A DNA stretch of 64,000 nucleotides, taken from positions 186,001 through 250,000 of the forward strand of contig NZ_BBJT01000002.1 of assembly GCF_000739915.1 (NCBI RefSeq). Reading direction: 5' to 3'. Positions 33,726 through 41,629 of this stretch are shown piece after piece (position 1 is the stretch's first letter; every line of letters starts with the position of its first letter). This DNA comes from Paenibacillus chitinolyticus NBRC 15660. Its GTDB lineage: Bacteria > Bacillota > Bacilli > Paenibacillales > NBRC-103111. Position numbers and translations under genes: made by a program. The notes under the pieces are model-generated. The model saw only the letters and a list, made by a program, of their open reading frames with translations, was not told the DNA's origin and made no database searches.

Positions 33726-33755
33726 CCAAAGCCCGGTCGGATGACTGGGCTTTGG
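33726..33755. terminator. Terminator between MFS exporter and MarR genes
   Basis: CCAAAGCCCGGTC pairs with GACTGGGCTTTGG (one wobble) in the gap between convergent genes. Confidence 0.7.
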
Positions 33756-33762
33756 CTGCTTC

Positions 33763-34260
33763 TCATTTCTCGTCGTTTTCATCCGCAAGCAAACTCCGGA
33801 TATAAAATTCCTGCTGTTTAAGCATATAATCCGAAGCATTTTTCAGCAGCTCGGCAAAGAGCAGGCTGTGCTTCTCCCCTAGATGTTCAACGAGACCGAC
33901 GAACATATTGAGGCGGGCTTCATTAATGTGTCGGATATACTTTTTGCCTTTATCCGAAAGCCGGATTCTGACAACCCGCCGATCGGCGGGATCGGCGTGA
34001 CGCTCGACAAGTTCCTGTCCTTCCAGACTGTTGATATGCTGGGTTACCGTTGGCGAAGTGACATTCAGTTTTCCGCTGATTTCCGAAACTTTCATTCCCG
34101 GACTTTCATCTTCGACATTCATACTAATGAAATAAAGAACCATTATTTCGCCCGGCTTTTGATTGTGTACCGCCCGATTCTGCATCATATTTCCGCCGAC
34201 CTGCGCTTGGAAATACGATTCCATTAACTGCTCTGCGATTTGCTTCCGCTCATCCGCCAA
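33763..34260 (-). CDS. MarR-family transcriptional regulator
   Basis: A winged helix is visible: MKVSEISGKLNVTSPTVTQH, then INSLEGQELVERHADPADRRVVRIRLSDKG. Dimer helices flank it. The frame is open to 34302, but GGGGAG eight bases before the TTG at 34260 (MADERKQIAEQL) makes that the best start. It follows the TIM-barrel gene at 34315 on the same strand, so it may be expressed from that gene's promoter. Confidence 0.85.
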   Translation of the reverse strand: MADERKQIAEQLMESYFQAQVGGNMMQNRAVHNQKPGEIMVLYFISMNVEDESPGMKVSEISGKLNVTSPTVTQHINSLEGQELVERHADPADRRVVRIRLSDKGKKYIRHINEARLNMFVGLVEHLGEKHSLLFAELLKNASDYMLKQQEFYIRSLLADENDEK

Positions 34261-34314
34261 ACCATTCACTCCCCTAAATCTGAATAACATTTGAGACGCC
34301 AAGACACCATTGTT

Positions 34315-35337
34315 CTATGATTTCATTGCGGCTTTATAGCACGCTGCGATAGTGTGAAAGACTTCCTTGGGCTCCCAAGGCATGTCGGGGTAAGCTATGC
34401 CGCACCTTTCCGGCAGCACCCTTACAACCCCGTATGAGGCTCGATCAAAATCACGATCGGGATCTTCGTCGTACGGCAAGTTGTGGCTGGCAAAGGTGCA
34501 CCAGAAAGCCGTGTCGACTCCGGCATCTTCGAAAATGTCGACGCTGTCGTTGAAATACCGGCTTTGTTCGGACTCGTCTCGCTCGTAGCTTCCTTTCAGT
34601 CCAACTGCCTGCGCACCGTCCCACTCTACCATGAACATTCCACGTGCCCCCAGATCGGTCGCACCCTTGAAGGTTGTGCATCCGAACTCGGAGATCACCA
34701 AAGGTTTGTTTGAGCCGGCCAGCTTCTTGATTGAATCCGCATAAAGATGAGCAACCTCGGCAGAATTGTAGGCGTCAACAGCGATGAAGTCGAAAGGTTC
34801 CCAGTTCACAGGTTCGCTGGGCAGGGCAGCATATGTAACAGGGCCCCCGAACCGGGCTCGCACGACGTCTACGGCACGTGTCAAAAAGCCGTTGAGCAGA
34901 GCCGGTAATTTTGCGAACGCGGACGGGCTAACCGCCCGTTCGGACAATGCCGCGAGGCGCTCCGGCAAAGTCTCGCCGGGTAGGAAACCACGGGTAAAGA
35001 GCATGAGTTCGGCACCCGTTACCATGACCACCTTTGCCCCCGTAACCCGGAGCCGTTCGGCGCGTTCTGCACAGTCTGCGAGCAAGTCAAGCAATTCATC
35101 TTGGTCCAGATCGTTTGTGAACGGCGAGAACCATACCTCAAGGCCTGCTGCCGCCGCCGCTTGTGAAGCGATTTCCAAGCGAACGGGCTCGCCGCCCGTT
35201 ACGCGTACGGCAGTGCAGTGCAGATCATGCCGAATAATTTGCATCTCCCTGCTCACTCGCGTCGCATCGAAATCGGGGTGCGTACTGGTCCCCTCACTTA
35301 GAAATCCCGTGTCATAGGTCACTCCACGCATGCGCAT
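34315..35337 (-). CDS. TIM-barrel glycosidase-like protein of actinobacterial type
   Basis: This 340-residue protein opens MRMRGVTYDTGFLSEGTSTHPDFD. It has LEVWFSPFTNDL, VTGAELMLFTRGFLPG, VNWEPFDFIAVDAYNS and SEFGCTTFKG; the last has a candidate catalytic glutamate. The family is common in Streptomyces and related actinobacteria, where I recall it being labelled abortive-infection protein without firm proof. Alanine-, arginine- and GC-rich codon use exceeds that of its neighbours, which suggests transfer. The gene precedes the MarR gene on the same strand. Function unproven. Confidence 0.7.
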   Translation of the reverse strand: MRMRGVTYDTGFLSEGTSTHPDFDATRVSREMQIIRHDLHCTAVRVTGGEPVRLEIASQAAAAAGLEVWFSPFTNDLDQDELLDLLADCAERAERLRVTGAKVVMVTGAELMLFTRGFLPGETLPERLAALSERAVSPSAFAKLPALLNGFLTRAVDVVRARFGGPVTYAALPSEPVNWEPFDFIAVDAYNSAEVAHLYADSIKKLAGSNKPLVISEFGCTTFKGATDLGARGMFMVEWDGAQAVGLKGSYERDESEQSRYFNDSVDIFEDAGVDTAFWCTFASHNLPYDEDPDRDFDRASYGVVRVLPERCGIAYPDMPWEPKEVFHTIAACYKAAMKS

Positions 35338-35514
35338 AATGGACGAACTCCTCTCGTTTCCAAAATGAATAGGACACTTATATATTAGGTAATCAATTAA
35401 ATAGATAACCTAAGTATATGCACGTGAACGCAGATAGTCAACTGGTGACTGCTCAACCCTTAAACAACTATTCCGGTCACCTCTGCTTTTGCTCAAACGA
35501 ATCATGATCTTGTA

Positions 35515-35544
35515 AAAGAAAAAGCCCGCGATTTACGCGGGCTT
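35515..35544 (-). terminator. Terminator of the 35.6-kb secreted-protein gene
   Basis: AAGCCCGCG (35522-35530) pairs with CGCGGGCTT (35536-35544). The minus strand continues TTTTTCTTTT. Confidence 0.85.
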
Positions 35545-35573
35545 AACTCGACCTATGACACAAGTTTCAGGAT

Positions 35574-35960
35574 TTAGAAGGGACTAATGGATATACCGCC
35601 CCAATCCGATCTTGGGGCTGTGGAGTACACCTTAATTACGTATTCAGTCCCGGTGACTAAAGGAAGAAATTGCGCGCTTGAGGCAAAAGAGCGGGGAGAA
35701 TAATACAGAGGAAAGAAACGCTCCTCTCTGTCCAGGTCTTCTTCTCCCCAAGAATGGACTTTAAATAATGCTGCTCTCAAGCTGGGTGTGCTGCCGCTCC
35801 CCGAGTAATAAGCATTCAGATTGTAGTTAAAAGTCCACAGCGGTCCTTGAAATGTAAATCGGTAGCTGTACACTTCCTCTTCGCCGCTTGCCGCTGCCGT
35901 TGAAGATATGGAGAATAAAAGGGTCAAAAATACTAAAATCATACTAAATCTTCTTTTCAT
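35574..35960 (-). CDS. Secreted beta-rich hypothetical protein
   Basis: This 128-residue protein has a signal peptide (MKRRFSMILVFLTLLFSI, cleavage near TAAASG). The mature domain is rich in Tyr, Phe and Ser with alternating polar pattern (YSYRFTFQGPLWTFNYNLNAY, TEYVIKVYS), probably a beta-sandwich. GGAGATGG supports the ATG at 35960. I do not recognise the family. It is monocistronic. Confidence 0.65.
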   Translation of the reverse strand: MKRRFSMILVFLTLLFSISSTAAASGEEEVYSYRFTFQGPLWTFNYNLNAYYSGSGSTPSLRAALFKVHSWGEEDLDREERFFPLYYSPRSFASSAQFLPLVTGTEYVIKVYSTAPRSDWGGISISPF

Positions 35961-36101
35961 TTCATCCATCTCCTTTTTGAAAACAACTGGATCCTGACCA
36001 GAACACTCAACCCATAACCCAATATTTTCCTGTTTGCACGATTATATCACGAAGCCGCCATTACAACCATATATTATATTTATTAGAAAATATTACAACA
36101 C

Positions 36102-36177
36102 AGAACAAACGTTCTTGATTTAGGCTCTGTTAAACTTTGTTGTTGATATTGATATATACGAACTAACGTTCTATAAT
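36102..36177 (+). promoter_or_regulatory. Promoter with two LexA-like boxes before the VOC gene
   Basis: TTGATA (36149-36154) and TATAAT (36172-36177) are 17 bases apart. CGAACTAACGTTCT (36159-36172) fills the spacer and AGAACAAACGTTCT (36102-36115) lies 57 bases upstream. Both contain GAAC-N4-GTTC, the core of the Bacillus LexA (SOS) box. The site inside the promoter should block polymerase when occupied. No other gene start lies between here and 36319. Confidence 0.6.
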
Positions 36178-36318
36178 CAAGGTAAATACTGTGACTTATC
36201 TTTGTTATCATGAACGGTGACAAGATGTTAATCGTTTAGAAGGAATCAGTAACTCTTGATAGAATAAATTTATGAAGATGATCAGGTAATAAATTTGTAC
36301 ACATAAGGAGATAAAACT

Positions 36319-36771
36319 ATGTCAAAAAACAAGTTACTAAGAATGGACAATGTTGGCATCGTTGTAGAATCCCTTGATGACTCAATCTCTTTCTTCGAGG
36401 AGATTGGCTTGAAGCTCGAAGGACGAGCTACTGTCGAAGGTGAATGGGCTGGTCGCGTAACCGGGCTGGGTTCACAGTGTGTAGAGATTGCGATGATGGT
36501 TACCCCAGATGGCCACAGCCGACTTGAACTTTCGCGATTTCTCACCCCACCACCTATATCAGATCACCGAACTGCTCCTGTAAATGCCCTCGGTTATCTG
36601 CGCGTCATGTTCACCGTTGAAGACATTGACGAAATGGTATCCAGACTCACTAAGCATGGTGCTCAGCTCGTTGGCGAAGTGGTTCAGTACGAGGACTCGT
36701 ACCGGCTCTGCTACATTCGTGGAAATGATGGACTTCTAATCGGTTTGGCGGAACAACTCGGTAATAAATAA
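36319..36771 (+). CDS. VOC-family (glyoxalase/bleomycin-resistance fold) protein
   Basis: The 150-residue protein has two beta-alpha-beta-beta-beta modules (MDNVGIVVESLDDSISFFEEIGL and NALGYLRVMFTVEDIDEMVSRL). Potential metal-site acids appear in LELSRF and the final DGLLIGLAEQ. The fold covers glyoxalase I, dioxygenases and bleomycin- or mitomycin-binding proteins. GGAGATA precedes the ATG. Its promoter carries two LexA-like boxes, which favours a role linked to DNA damage, perhaps sequestering a DNA-damaging compound. Confidence 0.88.
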   Translation: MSKNKLLRMDNVGIVVESLDDSISFFEEIGLKLEGRATVEGEWAGRVTGLGSQCVEIAMMVTPDGHSRLELSRFLTPPPISDHRTAPVNALGYLRVMFTVEDIDEMVSRLTKHGAQLVGEVVQYEDSYRLCYIRGNDGLLIGLAEQLGNK

Positions 36772-36833
36772 GTGACGTTTAAAAGAAGACTTATCGTAAA
36801 AACCAACATCAGGATTTAACATAGCCTTGATTT

Positions 36834-36873
36834 AAAAAGCGGGAACAAATCCATTGGACTTGTTCCCGCTTTT
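36834..36873. terminator. Bidirectional terminator between VOC and hydrolase genes
   Basis: AAAGCGGGAACAA pairs with TTGTTCCCGCTTT with A/T runs on both sides. Confidence 0.85.
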
Positions 36874-36926
36874 CCGGCTTTTGAAAGTTCTTCAGTAAGC
36901 TTTTACTTTTGCCCGGCCAAGAGCAC

Positions 36927-37904
36927 TCATTTTATTTCTGCCTGGAATTCCCTCAAGCTTTCAACGATTTCTTTGAATTTGGTATGGTGTAAATAATGCG
37001 TTCCGTCCATTGTCACTACTTTTCCGTGTACAGAGTCTTTTATTTGCCCTTCATGCAGAGGTATCCATCCTTCTACACTTGTATTATTCGTTTCTACAAA
37101 GAGAAGAAGGGGAAGATTTTTAGGGAATGTTAAATTTTGAGCCCCCTTAAAGTTAGAATAAATATTTTTCATTTCATTTAACATCGTGTTATTATTCGCG
37201 TTTTTGTTCATAATCATCTTCATTTGTTCCTTTGTTTTATCATCAAATAATAAGGATGCATAGGGGTCACTACCTACACTCACGAGGAATCTTTGAAGGC
37301 CTGATTGCTTAAGAAATTTAAGCATGGTTAATGGGAATTTAACATCCATACCCGGTTGTGTGGGTACACTGCTATCGATTCCGACAAATGCACTCACCTC
37401 GTTTGGATATTTGTTCACATAATCCAATCCGTAAATGCCTGCAATGGAATGACCCATTAGCGTATAACGGGTTATATGAAGCTGCTGTAAGGCTTCATGA
37501 ATTTCACTTACAATATTCTCCGTGGTGCGCTCCTTCTCGGTTTCATCACTTAATCCATAACCGAAAGGATCAATCGCAACAACTTTGTAGTAGGGCGTTA
37601 ATTCATCGATAAGCAGTTTAAAATCAAGTGCCGGTGCTGCCGTTCCGTAACCAGGCAGAAGCACGACTGTTTCTTGACCTTTTCCTTGAATTAAAACATT
37701 CATCTTTTTCCCGTCTATGGTTACGAACTGGCCATAAGGTTCTATTTTTCCTTGATCCGATTTACTGGCGACCTTATCCGCAATAAAAACAACAGCTAGA
37801 AAAAGGACGATTACTATAGCTATAGCTCCTAAGTATTTAAGTAGGATGCGTAGCGGTTTACCCATCCTCTTCTTCATTGCCTCTTCTTTTGGTTTCACTT
37901 TCAT
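36927..37904 (-). CDS. Membrane-anchored alpha/beta hydrolase (copy A)
   Basis: The protein has an N-terminal membrane helix (about 18-42: ILLKYLGAIAIVIVLFLAVVF) and an extracytoplasmic alpha/beta hydrolase domain. That domain has VVLLPGYGTAAPALDF, DPFGYGLSD, the nucleophile elbow GHSIAG, and the C-terminal histidine in GTHYLHH. The start at 37904 aligns with MKV of copy B and has AGGAGAAG just upstream. It is very similar to the next gene, including the upstream sequence, so it is a tandem duplication. The substrate is unknown; esters or lipids are likely. Confidence 0.85.
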   Translation of the reverse strand: MKVKPKEEAMKKRMGKPLRILLKYLGAIAIVIVLFLAVVFIADKVASKSDQGKIEPYGQFVTIDGKKMNVLIQGKGQETVVLLPGYGTAAPALDFKLLIDELTPYYKVVAIDPFGYGLSDETEKERTTENIVSEIHEALQQLHITRYTLMGHSIAGIYGLDYVNKYPNEVSAFVGIDSSVPTQPGMDVKFPLTMLKFLKQSGLQRFLVSVGSDPYASLLFDDKTKEQMKMIMNKNANNNTMLNEMKNIYSNFKGAQNLTFPKNLPLLLFVETNNTSVEGWIPLHEGQIKDSVHGKVVTMDGTHYLHHTKFKEIVESLREFQAEIK

Positions 37905-37987
37905 CTTCTCCTGTCTCATCTGTTTATAGGGCTTCCTAGACGTTAAGGCAAGCATACACGATGAAGATGTACTCCCTATGTCGGCAA

Positions 37988-38005
37988 TATGAACGGAGTA
38001 TGAAC
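37988..38005 (-). promoter_or_regulatory. Direct repeat upstream of hydrolase A
   Basis: Plus-strand TATGAAC at 37988-37994 and 37999-38005 start 11 bases apart, one helical turn, a pattern typical of OmpR-type response regulators. The same pair precedes hydrolase B. A TATGCT -10-like element follows downstream with no good -35, as expected for an activated promoter. Confidence 0.5.
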
Positions 38006-38019
38006 AGGATTAGGATGAC

Positions 38020-39009
38020 TTATTTTATTTCTTTCATAAATTCTCTAAAGTTCTCCGCGATTTCTTTGGAATGGGAACGATATAAATAATGTCCTGCTTC
38101 CAGTAGGACCACTTTTCCATGTACAGAATCTTTTATTTGCTTTTCATGCTCGGGTATCCATCGATCCGCTGCCGGATGATTTGCTTCGATAAAGAAAATA
38201 ACAGGAAGATTTTTGGGGAATGTTGAATTTTCAGCCCTTTTAAAATTAGCATACATATGTTCAATTTCATTTAATTGGTTGGGATTAACCATGTTTTTGT
38301 ACATAAGAATTCTGATTTGTTCTATTGTTTGATCATCATAGGGTAGTTCAGCATATACGTCGGTATCCGGTTTCATTAGCAATCTGGTGAAACCTGATTT
38401 TTTGAGTAGTTTAACCGTTTCTATTTCTGAAGATGAAAACCTCTTCTCGCTTATCGTTGGAACACTGCTATCGAGCCCGACAAAGGCACTCACTTCGCTG
38501 GGATACTTGTTTACATAATCGAGTCCGTAAATCCCTGAAATGGAGTGGCCCATTAGAATATAACGATCAATATGAAGAGCCTGCAGCGCTTCATGAATTT
38601 CACTCCCTATATTTTCTGTGCTTCGTTCCTTTTCGGTTAAATCACTTAATCCATAACCAAATGGCTCAACCACGACGATTTTGTAAAATGGGGATAGCTC
38701 TTCTATTAGCGGCTTAAAATCAAGAGCCGGTGCTGCCGTTCCAAAACCAGGCAGGAGCACGATGGTTTCTTCGCCTTGTCCCTGAATGGTAACATTCATA
38801 TTTTTCCCGTCTACCGCTACGTGCTGACCATAGGGCTCTAATCTTTTTTGCTCCGAATGATTGCTGATTTTATTAACTGTAAATACAATAGCTACAAAAA
38901 GCATGATTGCTATAAGGATTGCTCCTATGATTTTAAGCAAAATTGTTAGTACTTTCCTTGTTCTCGTTCCATTCCTCGTCTTCTTTTTATCTTGTTGTGT
39001 CACTTTCAT
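38020..39009 (-). CDS. Membrane-anchored alpha/beta hydrolase (copy B)
   Basis: This 329-residue paralogue of copy A has a basic N-terminus (QQDKKKTRNGTRTRK), a membrane helix (about 22-46) and a hydrolase domain with VVLLPGFGTAAPALDF-like strand, EPFGYGLSD, GHSISG nucleophile and late EAGHYLYR histidine. AGGAGAAG precedes the ATG as in copy A. It lies 110 bases upstream of copy A on the same strand, with its own repeat-bearing promoter region, and follows the two-component genes. Confidence 0.85.
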   Translation of the reverse strand: MKVTQQDKKKTRNGTRTRKVLTILLKIIGAILIAIMLFVAIVFTVNKISNHSEQKRLEPYGQHVAVDGKNMNVTIQGQGEETIVLLPGFGTAAPALDFKPLIEELSPFYKIVVVEPFGYGLSDLTEKERSTENIGSEIHEALQALHIDRYILMGHSISGIYGLDYVNKYPSEVSAFVGLDSSVPTISEKRFSSSEIETVKLLKKSGFTRLLMKPDTDVYAELPYDDQTIEQIRILMYKNMVNPNQLNEIEHMYANFKRAENSTFPKNLPVIFFIEANHPAADRWIPEHEKQIKDSVHGKVVLLEAGHYLYRSHSKEIAENFREFMKEIK

Positions 39010-39099
39010 CTTCTCCTGTCCTCATCTGTCTATTGGCCCTACCTTAAATCGCCGTCAAGAAAAGCTTATACGACGAATAAATACTCCCTATGACGACAA

Positions 39100-39117
39100 T
39101 ATGAACGGAGTATGAAC
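39100..39117 (-). promoter_or_regulatory. Direct repeat upstream of hydrolase B
   Basis: TATGAAC at 39100-39106 and 39111-39117 repeats the spacing seen before hydrolase A. The flanking sequence (CAATATGAACGGAGTATG) is also the same, followed downstream by TATAAG as a possible -10. Confidence 0.5.
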
Positions 39118-39118
39118 A

Positions 39119-39173
39119 AGAAAAAAATGCTACGGCGTCACATGCAAGGAAGCTTGCACACGATACCGTAACA
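39119..39173 (-). terminator. Terminator of the two-component operon
   Basis: A long imperfect stem centred on TGCAAG-GAAG-CTTGCA, with outer TACGG/CCGTA pairs, is followed on the minus strand by seven Ts. Confidence 0.7.
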
Positions 39174-39226
39174 TGGAGAATACGGGGACATCGTTTGACA
39201 ATCCGAATTTTACATGAGGAATCTAG

Positions 39227-40594
39227 TTACTCAGTCGGCGTTGTGATCGGCAAAGTGACTATGACAGTCGTTCCTCGGCCGGGTTCGCTTTCCACTCGGA
39301 TGTCGCCTTGATGAAGCGATACGATTTGTTTAACAATGGCGAGTCCCATACCGCTACCGCTATACTTGCGACTGTGGGAACGATCGGCCTTAAAAAATCG
39401 CTCGAATATACGCTTCTGGTCCTCTAAGGAAATACCGATCCCCGTGTCGGATATTCGGACGATTACGTTTTTAATATCTTGCAGGATGGTGACGCTAATT
39501 ACGTCGCCATCCTTGGAAAATTTGATGCTATTGGCAATTAGGTTCGTCCATACCTGGTTTAACAGATCATAATCAGCCGTTAGGCTAACGGCCTTCAAAT
39601 TGAGCTCGAAACGGATGTTGCGAGCCGACCATTGCGGCTGGATCGCGACGATGACTCGTCTAATCTGTTCATCCAGGCTGAACGTGCTGAGCCGGAGCTG
39701 CTGTGACTGCGATTCAAGCAAACTTAGCTTGAGCACACTATCGCTCATCTTGGACATCCGCTCTGCTTCCGCGATAATAATATCGAGATAACGGCTTCGC
39801 TCGTGATCTGCGATATTTACTTGCTTAAGCGCTTTAGCATAACCGGATATTGAGGTGAGCGGCGACTGAACTTCGTGCGATACGTTCGATACGAAATCTC
39901 TACGCATCTGCTCAAGTTGCTGAAGATCATGCATCATATCTTCGAAGCTGCGAGCCAAAGTACCCAGCTCGCCCTTTTGCTTAATATTCAGCTTGACGTT
40001 GAAATCTCCGGTAGCTATTCGCTTGGTTGCTTTTGTCAGCTTTTTGATCGGTTTTACCAGGAATATAGAGGCAACCAGAATCAATAAGCTTCCTGCAATC
40101 AACGAACAGGTTGCAAAGATCCAGGCCCACTTGACGACAAAAGAGGCGGAAGGCGGGGCGAGCGTTTCCAGAAACATCGCTTTCGTTCCCGTTTCCGTTT
40201 TTAGCGGCAGTCCTAAGAGGACGGAGGCAATCCCATTCGGAGTGTCTTGAACGACGCCGCCGTCGATTACTTTCTTCAGCTGCTCCTCCGTCACAACGGC
40301 CGGTTTGTGTCCGTTAAGTTTTCCGTAAGACTGGAACTGACCCGTTGCTTCGTAAATTCGAATGTAATAAGAATCGAGCTGCTTCATTTCGCTTACGAAC
40401 GAATCCGCTTCACGCAGCGGAAGGGTTTTGTAAATCCGGACGATGTCTTGGCCAAAGTTACGCAAGTTGATTTGTGCGTTTTCGTTTAATTTATCTTCAA
40501 ATATCCAAGTGGACACAAAAAAAGCAATGACCGTGCCTGCGATGACGCTGACTAGAAATGTAAGAACAACACGTATATATAAGGATTTGATCAT
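39227..40594 (-). CDS. Sensor histidine kinase
   Basis: This 455-residue kinase has TM1 at about 8-30, an extracytoplasmic sensor of about 120 residues, TM2 at 155-180, and HAMP at 181-233. HisKA follows with H240 in FVSNVSHEVQSPL. The HATPase has N-box VWTNLIANSIKF, DTGIGI and the GSGMGLAIVK lid. It phosphorylates the adjacent OmpR-type regulator. Its start overlaps the regulator stop by four bases. The pair lies directly upstream of the two hydrolase genes. Confidence 0.93.
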   Translation of the reverse strand: MIKSLYIRVVLTFLVSVIAGTVIAFFVSTWIFEDKLNENAQINLRNFGQDIVRIYKTLPLREADSFVSEMKQLDSYYIRIYEATGQFQSYGKLNGHKPAVVTEEQLKKVIDGGVVQDTPNGIASVLLGLPLKTETGTKAMFLETLAPPSASFVVKWAWIFATCSLIAGSLLILVASIFLVKPIKKLTKATKRIATGDFNVKLNIKQKGELGTLARSFEDMMHDLQQLEQMRRDFVSNVSHEVQSPLTSISGYAKALKQVNIADHERSRYLDIIIAEAERMSKMSDSVLKLSLLESQSQQLRLSTFSLDEQIRRVIVAIQPQWSARNIRFELNLKAVSLTADYDLLNQVWTNLIANSIKFSKDGDVISVTILQDIKNVIVRISDTGIGISLEDQKRIFERFFKADRSHSRKYSGSGMGLAIVKQIVSLHQGDIRVESEPGRGTTVIVTLPITTPTE

Positions 40595-41265
40595 TCACAA
40601 ACCTCAAGCCGATAGCCGAGCCCGCGCACCGTTTCGATCCGAAATTCGGGTGTCGAGGCGAACCGTTCACGCAGACGTTTAACATGCACGTCTACCGTCC
40701 GATCATCTCCGGCGTAATCGATCCCCCATATCTGATCGATCAACTGACCGCGCGTATAAACTTGCCCGGGTGTTCCGGCGAGCTTATACAGGAGCTCAAA
40801 CTCTTTGAGCGGCAGCGTGAGCGACTCCGTCCCTCTCATTACCTTATAGGTCTGCCGATCGAGGATGACGCTGCCGAACTGGATCGTCTGCGTGGAGCCA
40901 ATCCGGTATCGTTTCAATAATGCCTTAACACGAACCGTCAATTCCAGCGGATCGAATGGTTTCGTCAAATAATCGTCCGTCCCGAGTTCAAAACCTTTCA
41001 CTTTCTCCCATGTTTCGCCTCTCGCAGTCAGCATAAGTAAGGGCAGATCGGGATTGGCTCTTCGGAGTTCCTTGCACAACGTCCAGCCATCCATAATCGG
41101 CATCATAATATCGAGCACGACAAGATCAATATGCGTCGAGGTATAGACGGCCAGTGCTTCTTTGCCGTCTGCCGCTTCCGCTGTTGAGAATCCGTCGTTC
41201 CGTAGAAACAAACAGACGAGTTCGCGAATGTTCGCATCGTCATCCGCAACCAGTATAGTAGGCAT
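40591..41265 (-). CDS. OmpR-family response regulator
   Basis: A receiver domain with acidic pocket DDD (8-10), phospho-acceptor D52 in VLDIMMP and KPF lysine is followed by a winged helix (about 125-222: LTLPLKEFELLYKLA, DDRTVDVHVKRLRERF, TVRGLGYRLEV). It should bind direct repeats with 10-11 base periodicity, as found before both hydrolases. Upstream, a TATAAT -10 lies within TATAGTA/TACTATA (41295-41321), which may be an autoregulatory site. Confidence 0.94.
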   Translation of the reverse strand: MPTILVADDDANIRELVCLFLRNDGFSTAEAADGKEALAVYTSTHIDLVVLDIMMPIMDGWTLCKELRRANPDLPLLMLTARGETWEKVKGFELGTDDYLTKPFDPLELTVRVKALLKRYRIGSTQTIQFGSVILDRQTYKVMRGTESLTLPLKEFELLYKLAGTPGQVYTRGQLIDQIWGIDYAGDDRTVDVHVKRLRERFASTPEFRIETVRGLGYRLEVCE

Positions 41266-41548
41266 CTGCTCCCTCTTTCCTGTTTTCCATCCTGTATAGT
41301 AGTAGATATCATTATACTATAAATAGGTTTGATGTACCCTTCTCCTATTATTTCTATAAACAGCAGGGTACCATTCATCTTCGATAAAATCGACAATCGA
41401 ATCCGGATTCAAGTTTCCGCATCTCTTTCGCCGCGCAGACATTAATTTAATACCGGGCTATTTTGATCCAAGCGAAGTTGATCTTCCTTTACGGGCATGG
41501 TAGTATTCCCCTTATCAAATAAGGTTTTTGTCACAGGGGGAACTTTAC

Positions 41549-41629
41549 ATGAACTGGAATCATGATACGAAAGCGTCCGGCTGTAACCGAATTGGTCTGG
41601 AATTTCTTCGGCCGCTCCCGATTTTATGA
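41549..41629 (+). CDS. Small ORF translationally coupled to the AlkZ-like gene
   Basis: A 26-codon frame (MNWNHDTKASGC to RPLPIL) starts after an excellent GGGGGAA site. Its stop overlaps the ATG of the following gene (ATGA). The AlkZ-like gene lacks a ribosome site of its own, so this frame probably delivers ribosomes to it. Whether the peptide itself has a role is unknown. Confidence 0.45.
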   Translation: MNWNHDTKASGCNRIGLEFLRPLPIL

